Below, piece after piece: positions 17,372 through 25,585 of a DNA stretch of 64,000 nt. The notes below the pieces were generated by a model, which searched no databases, was not told the origin of the DNA, and saw nothing but the letters and a program-made list of their open reading frames with translations. Within the stretch, counting starts at the first letter, position 1. The number at the start of each line of letters is the position of its first letter. The position numbers and the translations under genes are program-made. Source of the DNA: Streptomyces sp. NBC_01255 (GTDB lineage Bacteria > Actinomycetota > Actinomycetes > Streptomycetales > Streptomycetaceae); contig NZ_CP108474.1 in assembly GCF_036226445.1 (NCBI RefSeq), positions 1,488,001-1,552,000 of the forward strand, given 5' to 3'.

Positions 17372-17426
17372 GACTCCCGAATTTTGATCTTGGACGACGG
17401 GGGCCGCGTCCTGATCTGCTGAGGCC

Positions 17427-18443
17427 ATGAACGACGAGACAGACGCACAGCGCCCGAAGCGGCGCGTCCAGGGATTCGGCCGGCGTACGGTGCTGCGCGG
17501 CGCCGTGCTCGGCGCGGCCGCCCCACTGCTTCCCGCCACCGCCGCCGCGACCACCGCATCCGATGCGGCCACCCACGGGGCCCCGGCGGCCGGTTCGGCC
17601 TCCTTCCGCTGGCTGGGCACCTCCGGCTGGCGCATCGACGTCGACGGCCGGACGGTGCTCTTCGACCCCTACCTCACCCGGTTCAAGACCGGCCTGTTCG
17701 ACGGGGGCTTCAAGCCGGGTACGAAGCTGGAGTCCGACCCCGATCTCGTACGGGAGCACATCGGCCGTCCCGAGATCGTCCTGGTCAGTCACTCCCACTG
17801 GGACCACATCGCGGATGTGCCCCACATCGCCAAGTCCACCGGCGCCCGGGTCGTCGGCACCGAGACCACGTTCCACCTGCTGGTCGCGTTCGGCGTCGAC
17901 CCGGGCCAGATCTCGGTGGTGAAGGGCGGCGAGATACTGGACTTCGGCGGGATCACCGTCGAGGTGGTGTCGAGCCTGCACAGCCGCAACAAGCGGCACG
18001 CCTATTTCGCCCCGGGCACGCTGAACGCGCCGCCCGCGGCGGCCCCGAGGACCATCTCCGACCTGCCGGAGGGCGACACACTCGCCTTCCAGGTGACGAC
18101 GGGGAGCGGCGGCCCTTCGGCGTTCCTGATGGGCGCCAGCGACTTCTCCGAGCGGGCCGTGCAGGGGCTGAGCCCCGATCTCGCCATGGTCGCAGTGCCG
18201 TCCAGCGCCACCACATCCCGCTATGTGCCCCGGCTGCTGAGCGCCCTGGGCCGGCCCGGCGTCGTCGTCCCCGTCCACTGGGACAACTTCGAGGAGCCGC
18301 TGAGCGAACCCCCGCGCCGCGACCCGGTCATGGACCTGGACGCGTTCGTCGCCCAAGTCCACCAGGAGTCTCCGACGAGCCGGATCGTCGTCCCGGACTA
18401 CCGCACGACCTACGGCGGGGACATGCGGCCGAGGAGTCTCTGA
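17427..18443 (+). CDS. Tat-exported metallo-beta-lactamase-fold hydrolase
   Basis: 338 residues. Residues 15-45 form a twin-arginine signal (FGRRTVLRGAVLGAAAPLLP) with cleavage probably near ATAAATTA. The mature part is an MBL-fold enzyme with the zinc motif SHSHWDH near residue 135, the TSGWRIDVDGRTVLFDPY strand at its start, and further metal-site regions GASDFSE and VPVHWDN. It is of the UlaG-like/YtnP-like general type; the substrate is unknown. It probably acts outside the membrane. A perfect palindrome lies 55 bp upstream. Confidence 0.88.
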   Translation: MNDETDAQRPKRRVQGFGRRTVLRGAVLGAAAPLLPATAAATTASDAATHGAPAAGSASFRWLGTSGWRIDVDGRTVLFDPYLTRFKTGLFDGGFKPGTKLESDPDLVREHIGRPEIVLVSHSHWDHIADVPHIAKSTGARVVGTETTFHLLVAFGVDPGQISVVKGGEILDFGGITVEVVSSLHSRNKRHAYFAPGTLNAPPAAAPRTISDLPEGDTLAFQVTTGSGGPSAFLMGASDFSERAVQGLSPDLAMVAVPSSATTSRYVPRLLSALGRPGVVVPVHWDNFEEPLSEPPRRDPVMDLDAFVAQVHQESPTSRIVVPDYRTTYGGDMRPRSL

Positions 18444-18588
18444 CCGCAGCACCGCCCGGCGAACGTCGCCATCACCTCACGGTCGCGGGCGGGATCTGAC
18501 CCACTGGTACGCCCGGGGCCACACCGGCGGCACCGGTCCGGTCGGACCATGGTGCGCGTTCATCGACGAACACAGGGCGCCCCCACTG

Positions 18589-19596
18589 CTACTGCAAGCT
18601 GAGTTGATGGGGGTGGAAGGCGTCTGTGGGGCAGGTGTGGATACGCAGGTAACCGCGCCCCAGGTACACGCCCGTGGGGGTGATGACGTGCCGGTACAGA
18701 TCAGGGCGGCGGTCTTCCGGGGGAGCCCAGCTCTCCGAGGCGGGATCCCACTCGACATGGTGAGCGGTGAGGAGCGGCGGCATAGAGGTGCCGCACACCG
18801 TGCAGTCGACGGTGCGCGGGTCGGTCAGGTGCCAGGTTGCGAAGCCGCCGACCTTCCAACCCGGGGCGAGGGACAGGTCACTGGAGTACTCGGTGGGGAA
18901 GTCCGCTTCCGCCTCCTCTTCGTCCTCGTCGAGGAGCTGCTCCTCCCACGTCGCGACGGCTTCCTGGAGATCCTCGGGGAGCAGGCCGAGGTATTCATGT
19001 TCGACGATCTGCTCGGGGTGGAGCTCGCAGGGCTGGGGAACGCACTCGGGTGAGCCGACGACGAGCGGCTCGGGCTGTTCGCCGAGTACGGCACCGATGT
19101 CCTGGCTGCGGCGCCACTTCAGTACGACGTCGACGCTCGCGTCGGGGCCGTGTGCCTCGAACGGGCACCAGAAGACCTGGAGAAGGTCGTACCCCTCGGG
19201 CCCGGTGAGGTCGGGGATGTCCCGTGCCCACAACTGTGCGCCGGCCAGCATCGGGATGGGGTCCGCGTCGCCGATGCCGGGGTCGTGAAGCCCGTTTCGA
19301 AGGGCGCCGAGGAGAGCGATCTCCTCTTCGGTCTTCTTCCGCCCCTCCGAAGCGGCATGGATACGGCGTGCGAGTCGGACGTCGGCCAGCAGATGCCCGG
19401 TTCCCTTGGGGTGGACGGCGGTGCACATCGGCCAGGGCTCGTCGGCCGGCCACAGCATGGGGCCCGCGACGGAGCTGTCCTGCGTCTTCGGGTCGCCGGG
19501 GCGTGGGTGAAGTCGCGTCGCTGTCCTTCGGAACTCGGCAAGGCCGGGAAAGGGCTCCTCGACATCGGCGGGACGCGGGGGTGTGGTGCGGGGCAT
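18589..19596 (-). CDS. DUF1963-like hypothetical protein
   Basis: 335 residues, acidic, with the feel of the DUF1963/YwqG group: a Trp/Pro-rich early segment (GPMLWPADEPWPMC), a WCPFEAHG block, an acidic run (LDEDEEEAEADFP), the hallmark GWKVGGFATWH, and a late Cys pair VDCTVCGTSM that could bind metal. No catalytic motif is known. ATG 19596 has a GGAG site. It converges on the Tat hydrolase, with 145 bp between. Confidence 0.7.
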   Translation of the reverse strand: MPRTTPPRPADVEEPFPGLAEFRRTATRLHPRPGDPKTQDSSVAGPMLWPADEPWPMCTAVHPKGTGHLLADVRLARRIHAASEGRKKTEEEIALLGALRNGLHDPGIGDADPIPMLAGAQLWARDIPDLTGPEGYDLLQVFWCPFEAHGPDASVDVVLKWRRSQDIGAVLGEQPEPLVVGSPECVPQPCELHPEQIVEHEYLGLLPEDLQEAVATWEEQLLDEDEEEAEADFPTEYSSDLSLAPGWKVGGFATWHLTDPRTVDCTVCGTSMPPLLTAHHVEWDPASESWAPPEDRRPDLYRHVITPTGVYLGRGYLRIHTCPTDAFHPHQLSLQ

Positions 19597-19725
19597 GCGT
19601 TTCTCCGGAACGATTCGTCGTGAGCGCTGGGCCCTGTCTGGTCATTGATCTTGGATGGATCGTCGGGATCGGGCGGCCAGTGAAGTAGTTTTCCAAGGTC
19701 GCGAACCTCAGGGACGGGAGTTGGC

Positions 19726-20163
19726 ATGGAAGCGCAAGGCCCAATCGACTTGATCCACTTGGCGGGCATCGAGGGCAACAGCGTTGTTGTTCGCGTAACA
19801 GGCCAAGAAATCCGCGCATCTCAACATGACCCCGACGTCCTGGTCGGCGAGATCAGTGTCGGAACCAGCTTCGTCGCGGGAAGCCTCAAGACTTGGATCT
19901 TCCCTCAGGACCTCGCGGACTGGGAGACGGCCCTCAACACCCTGGCCGGTGGGGGAAGTACATCCTGGAGGGAGGACAAGAGGGCAACCGAACTGCACAT
20001 TGACCTCGAAGAGGGCCTCGAACGCGCCACGGTTTCGGTTGCCGACCGCTCGATGTCCCTGGCGACCGTGCAGGTCACCATCGAGTTGGCCGACGGCTGG
20101 ATCGAAGACCATCGCGCCCGTCTGGGCAGAGTCCGGCAGGCATGGCCCATGCGACGCAACTGA
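19726..20163 (+). CDS. DUF5959-like hypothetical protein
   Basis: 145 residues. It starts with IDLIHLAGIEGNSVVVRVTG and continues as an all-beta pattern (FVAGSLKTWIFPQDL, TELHIDLEEG, TVQVTIELADG), which I recognise as DUF5959, a small actinobacterial family of unknown function. No signal peptide or catalytic motif is seen. ATG 19726 is preceded by GGGACGGGAG. Its codon use is somewhat less GC-biased than the core genes, in keeping with an accessory locus. Confidence 0.7.
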   Translation: MEAQGPIDLIHLAGIEGNSVVVRVTGQEIRASQHDPDVLVGEISVGTSFVAGSLKTWIFPQDLADWETALNTLAGGGSTSWREDKRATELHIDLEEGLERATVSVADRSMSLATVQVTIELADGWIEDHRARLGRVRQAWPMRRN

Positions 20164-20196
20164 GGAACCCCGCGAAGCCCCCCCCCGCAAGAGAGC

Positions 20197-20320
20197 TCAC
20201 GCGGCGGTGTCGCGCAGCCACAGGACGAGCGAGGCGAGGTGCAGCCCGGCCCCGTAGCGGCCGGCGAGCTTGTCGAACCACGTTGCGACCGCCCGGAACT
20301 GCTTGGGACTCCGGAGGAGC
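20197..20320 (-). pseudogene. IS5-type transposase, C-terminal remnant
   Basis: The minus-strand frame ends RAVATWFDKLAGRYGAGL, HLASLVLWLRDTAA and stop, which is the conserved C-terminus of Streptomyces IS5-family (DDE) transposases. Upstream the frame loses all transposase similarity within about 40 codons, so only the tail survives. No terminal inverted repeats or target duplication could be paired. Confidence 0.75.
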
Positions 20321-20480
20321 GCAAGGCGTTCGACGCCTGAGCACCAACAGATCCGGGGTTTGGGGATCGTCACCGACGACAAGGAAGCCGCAGCGTACTG
20401 GAGGCGCTCATGGCCCTCCAGCAGCTTCCCGGTACCGCCCGGTGCGTGAAGTGACCTGCCCCCAGGCAGGATGCATCCCC

Positions 20481-20933
20481 ATGACGCACGATGACGACGA
20501 CCGGACCACGTTCTTGTTCTACGCCCCGGAGCGCGAGCCGCATGCCTGGGGCCTCGACCTCGCCGGCCTGGGTGAAACCCTGCGGGAAGCATTCACCGAG
20601 GTCCGCTACGAGGTCCGCCAGGACCGCACGCACCAGGGCGAGCCGTACCTCTCCTTCTGGGCGGCAACAGCTGACGGCACCGAGTACGACGGCACCGCCA
20701 CGGTCCACGGGCGGGACTGTGTGATGCTGGCCGACTCCACGGTCGGTGAGGCAGCCCTCTTCCTCCTCTGGCTGCGCGACAGCTGCCTGCCCGCTCCCGA
20801 CCTCGTCCGCTTCAGCAGCGAGCCGGCGGTGGAACGGGGCATCGAGACGGACTGGCGACTGCCTGCCAACGGCGACGCGGCGAGGATGGTCGACGAACTC
20901 CGCCACCACATCGCGGTCGTGGACGGGACCTGA
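20481..20933 (+). CDS. Hypothetical protein, 150 aa
   Basis: The product is acidic and probably soluble, with an opening DDDDR run, a helix around WGLDLAGLGETLREAF, strands around RYEVRQDRTHQGEPYLSFWA, and a late region WRLPANGDAARMVDELR. No signal peptide, membrane segment or motif is seen and I do not recognise the family. Coding bias is strong and consistent, which supports a real gene. ATG 20481 is the first in-frame ATG of the conserved-looking part; the ribosome site is weak. It lies just right of the transposase remnant. Confidence 0.6.
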   Translation: MTHDDDDRTTFLFYAPEREPHAWGLDLAGLGETLREAFTEVRYEVRQDRTHQGEPYLSFWAATADGTEYDGTATVHGRDCVMLADSTVGEAALFLLWLRDSCLPAPDLVRFSSEPAVERGIETDWRLPANGDAARMVDELRHHIAVVDGT

Positions 20934-21024
20934 CTCACACCGGCACAGCGGCCCGGGTGAGCCAGGTCCCACCCGTTGCGCATGGCTATCCGCCGCGCTA
21001 CCACTCCAACAGGAAAAGAGCAGT

Positions 21025-21225
21025 TCAGCAGTCCACGATGCGTGTTCGGACCACGACTCGCGACATTCCCCTCCCAGTCGACAATGGCCTGAACCGCTGT
21101 GCAACAACCGCGCCCTCTCCGCGAGGCGCCCCGTCCAAGGCCTGCAGCACACGATCACATCCGTCAGCCGGGAGACGCGACAGCATCCGCACGGTCTCGG
21201 CAGGATCGTCCCCGGCCGACGTCAC
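21025..21225 (-). CDS. Possible small coupled ORF, 66 aa
   Basis: Its GTG overlaps the stop codon of the upstream metallo-hydrolase gene (GTGA), the arrangement of a translationally coupled gene. The first 36 codons have Streptomyces-like third positions (PAETVRMLSRLPADGCDRVL), but the last 30 are weaker. It could be the decayed N-terminus of a longer gene or chance. No family recognised. Confidence 0.3.
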   Translation of the reverse strand: MTSAGDDPAETVRMLSRLPADGCDRVLQALDGAPRGEGAVVAQRFRPLSTGRGMSRVVVRTRIVDC

Positions 21226-22421
21226 CGCTCGCCCGCGAGATCGAGGTCGTCACTGCGCTTCTCGGGCTCGACCTCGACATGCCGGGGGCGGCGCCACGGG
21301 CGCGCGACCGGACGGGACACCGCCCGCCACCACGACTCCCCGGGCAGCTTCCCCGCAGGCTCGAACGGCTCGCCGGGACGGGGCAACGCCACCGCCTGGC
21401 CGGCCTCCTCGGCCGCGTCCCTCGTCCACTCGCCCGGCTCGGCCCACGGGTGAGGGGCGAGGTTGAACGTGCCCCAGTGGATCGGCAGCATCACGCCGGC
21501 CGCCGCACCGCCCTGGAGGTCCAGATGCGCCCGCATGCCCTCCTCGGGAGTCATGTGGATGTCAGTCCAGAACTCCGAGTAGGCGCCGATCTGGATCATG
21601 GTGGCGTCGAAGGGGCCGTGCGCGGCGCCGATCTCCTCGAAGCCGGAGAAGCAGCCGGTGTCCCCGCTGTGGAAGATCCGGTGCTCGGGGCCCTGGACGA
21701 CCCAGGACGCCCAGAGCGTGTGCTGCCGGTTGCGGATGCCCCGGCCGCAGAAGTGGCGGGCCGGGGTGGCCGTGAGCCGCAGCGCGCCGATCTCGGTGGA
21801 CTCGTTCCAGTCCAGCTCGCGGAGGCGGGAGGCGGCCACGCCCCAGCGCTCCAGGTGTGCGCCGACGCCGAGCGGCACCGCGAAGACGGTGTCGGTGGCC
21901 GCGAGCGCCTTGATCGTCGGCAGGTCGAGGTGGTCGTAGTGGTCGTGCGAGATCACGACGACGTCGACCGGGCCGAGCGCGGCGAGCGGTGCGGGCACCG
22001 GGTGGAGCCGCTTGGGGCCGACGAAGGGGAACGGCGAGCAGCGATCGCCCCAGACCGGGTCGAAGAGGACCCGGTGCCCGTCGATCTCGGCGAGGACGCC
22101 GGAGTGCCCCATCCAGGTGAGGCGCAGCCCGGTGACCGGCGCCTTGGCCAGGTCGGCGACGGTGGTGGGGTGGACGGGGATCGTGCCGGTGGGGGCTCGG
22201 CGCGCGCGTCCTTCCTTCTCGAAGTAGATCTTGGCGAACTCCAGGGTGGAGCCCGAGGGCCCGCGGCGGGCGGGTTCGGGGTTCTGGAAGATCCCGTCCG
22301 CGAAGTTCGGCGAACGGCGGATACGGGCGAGGCGCTCGCCCGCGGGGTCCGCGCCGAAGGACTCGGGGCGCAGCGCGCGCAGCCGGGCCCGTGGCGAACG
22401 GTCGGAGCCGGTACCGGTCAC
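21222..22421 (-). CDS. MBL-fold metallo-hydrolase, NAPE-PLD-like
   Basis: 399 residues. The zinc motif is SHDHYDHLD near residue 157, preceded by LTWMGHSGVLAEIDGHRVLFDP and followed by FHSGDTGCFSGFEEI and MLPIHWGTF, the pattern of the bacterial NAPE-phospholipase-D/RomA-like subgroup. An N-terminal 80-residue extension with SPNFADGIFQNP is also typical of that subgroup. It probably hydrolyses a phosphodiester or lipid substrate in the cytoplasm; the substrate is not predictable. GTG 22421 has a GGAGG site. It is divergent from the amino acid dehydrogenase across a TetR-type operator. Confidence 0.87.
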   Translation of the reverse strand: MTGTGSDRSPRARLRALRPESFGADPAGERLARIRRSPNFADGIFQNPEPARRGPSGSTLEFAKIYFEKEGRARRAPTGTIPVHPTTVADLAKAPVTGLRLTWMGHSGVLAEIDGHRVLFDPVWGDRCSPFPFVGPKRLHPVPAPLAALGPVDVVVISHDHYDHLDLPTIKALAATDTVFAVPLGVGAHLERWGVAASRLRELDWNESTEIGALRLTATPARHFCGRGIRNRQHTLWASWVVQGPEHRIFHSGDTGCFSGFEEIGAAHGPFDATMIQIGAYSEFWTDIHMTPEEGMRAHLDLQGGAAAGVMLPIHWGTFNLAPHPWAEPGEWTRDAAEEAGQAVALPRPGEPFEPAGKLPGESWWRAVSRPVARPWRRPRHVEVEPEKRSDDLDLAGER

Positions 22422-22493
22422 AGGACCTCCTGATCTCTGGGGGTCGTTCCATTATGGGCGGCCCGCGCTCCGAACGGCCGGGGAGACCGGTCA

Positions 22494-22513
22494 TACTGAA
22501 TCGTTGTTCAGTA
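22494..22513. promoter_or_regulatory. TetR-type operator in divergent promoter
   Basis: TACTGAA and TTCAGTA form a perfect seven-base inverted repeat with a six-base spacer. It is 25 bp upstream of the dehydrogenase ATG and 72 bp from the divergent metallo-hydrolase start. The TetR gene immediately downstream of the dehydrogenase is the obvious candidate regulator. Confidence 0.65.
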
Positions 22514-22538
22514 ACAGCCCCTCCCGAGGAGACGCGCG

Positions 22539-23717
22539 ATGAGCCCCACCCCCCTGCTGTCCGTCGACTGGACCGATCACGTGACCGGCCGCCGGGGCCA
22601 CCTGGTCGTCGACCGGCTGGTGCGCGGGGTGGCCAGCGGCGGCCTGCGGATGCGCGAGGGATGCACGGCGGCCGAGGTCGCCGGGCTCGCCCGCGGCATG
22701 ACCATGAAGGAGGCCCTGCACTACGACCCCGAGGCCCGGTACGTCCCGCTGGGCGGCGCGAAGGGCGGCATCGACTGCGACCCCCGCTCCCCGGAGGCGT
22801 ACGGCGTCCTCGTCCGCTACCTGCGGGCCATGCGGCCGTACATCGAGCGGTTCTGGACGACCGGGGAGGACCTGGGGCTCACCCAGGACCTGGTGGACCG
22901 GGCGGCGGCCGAGGCCGGGCTCGTCTCCTCCGTGCAGGCCGTGTACCCGCTCCTGGACGACGAGGCGACGGCCCGGAAGCGGCTCGCCGACGCGTTCGCG
23001 ATCGAGGTCGACGGCATCGGGCTCGACGAGCTGGTCGGCGGCCTCGGAGTGGCCGAGTCCGTGCTCGTCGCCCTCGACCGGGCCGGGCGGGAGTACGCCG
23101 GGACCCGGGTGTCGGTGCAGGGGCTCGGCACGATGGGCGGGGCGACCGCCCGGTTCCTGGCCCGGGCGGGGCTGCGGGTGGTGGCCGTCGCCGATGTCCG
23201 GGGCACGATCGTGAACCCGGACGGCCTCGACGTCGAGACGCTGCTCGCCGCCCGCGACGGCCACGGCACGGTCGACCGCGCCGCCCTGCGGCCCGGCGAC
23301 CGGGAGGAGCCCCGGGACGCCTGGCTCGCCGTGGACGCGGAGGTCCTGGTCCCGGCGGCCGTCTCGTACGCGATCGACACCGGGAACCAGGGTCGGATCA
23401 CGGCCCGCTGGATCGCGGAGGCGGCCAACATGCCGGTCCTGCCGGAGGCCGAGGAGGCCCTCGCCGCGCGCGGGGTGACCGTGCTGCCCGACGTGGTCGT
23501 GAACTCGTGCACCAACGCCTGGTGGTGGTGGACGCTCTTCGGTGACATCGAGGCCGACGCCGAGCAGGCCTTCGGCCGGGTGCGCCGGTCCATGCGGGAG
23601 CTGGTGGGCGGCATGCTGGACCGGGCCGCGGCGGACGGCACGGGCCCGCGCGCCGCGGCGCACGCGCTGGTCGCGGAGCGGCTGCCGGTGATCGCCGAGC
23701 GCTACGGCTGGTACTGA
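22539..23717 (+). CDS. Glu/Leu/Phe/Val dehydrogenase-family enzyme
   Basis: 392 residues. The N-terminal dimerisation/substrate domain has the catalytic region PLGGAKGGIDCDP with the conserved lysine, and the Rossmann domain has GLGTMGG near residue 200 and ANMPVLPEAEEAL. It should oxidatively deaminate a branched or aromatic amino acid with NAD(P)+. It is longer than the usual 360-residue Val/Leu dehydrogenases, with an insert around LVSSVQAVYPLLDDEATARKR. ATG 22539 follows a GAGGAG site. Operator 22494-22513 and the downstream TetR suggest substrate-responsive control. Confidence 0.88.
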   Translation: MSPTPLLSVDWTDHVTGRRGHLVVDRLVRGVASGGLRMREGCTAAEVAGLARGMTMKEALHYDPEARYVPLGGAKGGIDCDPRSPEAYGVLVRYLRAMRPYIERFWTTGEDLGLTQDLVDRAAAEAGLVSSVQAVYPLLDDEATARKRLADAFAIEVDGIGLDELVGGLGVAESVLVALDRAGREYAGTRVSVQGLGTMGGATARFLARAGLRVVAVADVRGTIVNPDGLDVETLLAARDGHGTVDRAALRPGDREEPRDAWLAVDAEVLVPAAVSYAIDTGNQGRITARWIAEAANMPVLPEAEEALAARGVTVLPDVVVNSCTNAWWWWTLFGDIEADAEQAFGRVRRSMRELVGGMLDRAAADGTGPRAAAHALVAERLPVIAERYGWY

Positions 23718-23824
23718 GGCCGGGTGCGGCCAGGGCCTGGTGTCCCGGGCCCGGGACGGCTCCGACCGGTCGGCCGACTCGGTGACGATCATGCCCTTGT
23801 CATGTGCTGTGTAGGCTGCTCGAC

Positions 23825-24535
23825 GTGGCGAGAGTGCGGTTGAGCGTGGCGGAGCGGCGGGACGAGCTGCTGCGGGCCGCCGTCGACCAGATCGAGGCCC
23901 GGGGCGTCACCGCCGTCCGGATCTCCGACGTGGCGTCGGCGCTCGGGGTGAGCAACGCCCTCGTGCTCTACCACTTCTCGACCAAGGAACAGCTGGTCGC
24001 CGCCGCCTTCTCGCACGCGGCCGAGGGCGACCTCGCCCGCCTGCGGCAGCTGCTCGGACGGCGCTCCACGGCGGTGCGGCGACTGCGCGCCGCGGTGCGC
24101 TGGTACGCGCCGACCGGGCAGGCCAAGGGCTGGCGGCTGTGGATCGAGGGATGGGCCGCTTCGCTGCGCGACCCCGAGCTGCGCGAGGTCGCCGCGTCGC
24201 TGGACCGGGAGTGGAAGGCGGCGCTGGCCCGGGTGATCGGGGAGGGGGTCGCGGACGGCGAGTTCCGGTGTCCGGATCCGACCGCGGCGGCCTGGCGGCT
24301 CACCGCGTTCCTCGACGGGCTCGCGGTACAGACGACGGCGTACGCCGGCTCCCTGTCGCGCGCCACGCTGCTGCGGTGGGCGGACGCCGCCCTCGCCCGG
24401 GAGCTGGGCCTGCCCGAGGAGACACGGGACGGCCCGGAGGGCAGCGCACAGGCCCGTGCGGACGGCGCACCGGACGAGGCCCGGGACGGCATCCCCGCGG
24501 CCACGCCGGGCGCGGACGGTCCGCCCGGCGCGTAG
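23825..24535 (+). CDS. TetR-family regulator (BetI-like), probably leaderless
   Basis: 236 residues. HTH: RRDELLRAAVDQIEARG, VRISDVASALGVSNALVLYHF, STKEQLVAAAF. The ligand domain includes WRLWIEGWAASLRDPELREV and an AWRLTAFLDGLAVQT helix typical of the BetI-like C-terminal group. GTG 23825 lies eight bases after TAGGCT (23812-23817), a good -10 hexamer, so the mRNA is probably leaderless; an in-frame upstream start would have to include this promoter. A 40-residue Ala/Gly/Asp-rich tail follows the domain. Predicted target: the operator at 22494-22513. Confidence 0.88.
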   Translation: MARVRLSVAERRDELLRAAVDQIEARGVTAVRISDVASALGVSNALVLYHFSTKEQLVAAAFSHAAEGDLARLRQLLGRRSTAVRRLRAAVRWYAPTGQAKGWRLWIEGWAASLRDPELREVAASLDREWKAALARVIGEGVADGEFRCPDPTAAAWRLTAFLDGLAVQTTAYAGSLSRATLLRWADAALARELGLPEETRDGPEGSAQARADGAPDEARDGIPAATPGADGPPGA

Positions 24536-24594
24536 TGGTTCCGCACGTGGGACGGACCGGACGGACCGGTCGCCACGGCCGGCCCTCTTCGGCC

Positions 24595-25446
24595 TCAGAG
24601 CAGTTCGAAGACCGCCGAGACCGTGACCTGCTCCTCGATCTCTCCGGGAGCCAGCGGGACCCCCGACTCGTCCGCGGGCATCGAGGGGACGGCGCCGTGG
24701 CCGGGGCGCATGGAGTCGCCCTCGCTGAGGGAGACCAGGCGGCCGAGCCGGTGTCCGCTGAGCCGCGCGTGCTGCGAGGCCTTCTCGTACGCGTCCTGGA
24801 AGGCGGCCTCGCGCGCCTTCACCCGCAGCGCCGACGGGTCGGCGACGTCGAAGACGACGCCGTTGATCCGGCCCTCGTCCCCCGTGGCGTCGTTGACGGC
24901 GCCGATGACCTGCCCGGTCCTGTCGAGGTCGCGGACCTTCACGGAGAAGGACTGCCCGGCCTGGTACCCGGTCACCTTGCTCTCCCCCTCGGGGCTCTGC
25001 GTGTACACCGGAGAGAGCGAGAGGCTGTCGGTCCGGATGTCCCGGTCCTCGATCCCCTGCTTGTGCAGCACGTCCAGCAGGGCCTTGGCGGCGGTGCTCT
25101 GCGCGGCCATCGCCTCCTTCGCCGTCTTACGGGTCGCCTCGACCCCGACGGACAGGATCGCCAGGTCCGGTGCGGCGGCCGCCCGGCCGGTCCCGCTGAC
25201 GCTGACCGTGGCGGGCGCGGCCGCCCGGGCCGCGGTGCGGAGGGCGGTCCGGTCGGGCGCGGCGGCCAGGGCGGGGGCGGCCGTGCCGGCGAGCAGCCCG
25301 CCGAGCACGGCGGTGGCGGCGAGCAGACGGGCAGTGCGGGCGGTCGCGGAGGCACGAGCGGTCGCCGCGGTACGAGGGGGCACCGCGATACGGGCGGTCG
25401 GCGCGGTGTGAGCGGTCGTCGCGGTCCGGGGCTGGCGGGTCGTCAC
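24595..25446 (-). CDS. Secreted SIMPL (DUF541) domain protein
   Basis: 283 residues from GTG 25446, which has a GAAGGGA site. Residues 1-70 are a long Thr/Arg/Ala-rich lead ending in a Sec-type hydrophobic core (LLAATAVLGGLLAGTAAPALA). The mature protein is one SIMPL domain: VSVSGTGRAAAAPDLAILSV, DRDIRTDSLSLSPVYTQ and KAREAAFQDAYEKASQHARL. Bacterial SIMPL proteins are exported, form ring oligomers and are linked to stress or channel gating; the exact role is open. It converges on the TetR gene. Confidence 0.88.
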   Translation of the reverse strand: MTTRQPRTATTAHTAPTARIAVPPRTAATARASATARTARLLAATAVLGGLLAGTAAPALAAAPDRTALRTAARAAAPATVSVSGTGRAAAAPDLAILSVGVEATRKTAKEAMAAQSTAAKALLDVLHKQGIEDRDIRTDSLSLSPVYTQSPEGESKVTGYQAGQSFSVKVRDLDRTGQVIGAVNDATGDEGRINGVVFDVADPSALRVKAREAAFQDAYEKASQHARLSGHRLGRLVSLSEGDSMRPGHGAVPSMPADESGVPLAPGEIEEQVTVSAVFELL

Positions 25447-25585
25447 GGGCGGTCCCTTCGGGTTGGGTGCCGGAGCTCCGGCGGGCACATCCCAGCACCC
25501 GTCGCCGCCGCCTCCCGCACGCCACTCCTGACCGGCGGCTCCCTTCACCTCTCCGTACCAGCCGGGCCCGTGCCCCGGGCCCCGC

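Noticed and set aside
23742..23757. 16-bp GC palindrome after the amino acid dehydrogenase
   Set aside because: No loop and only G/C; such palindromes are expected in DNA of this composition, and it is too weak a case for a terminator.
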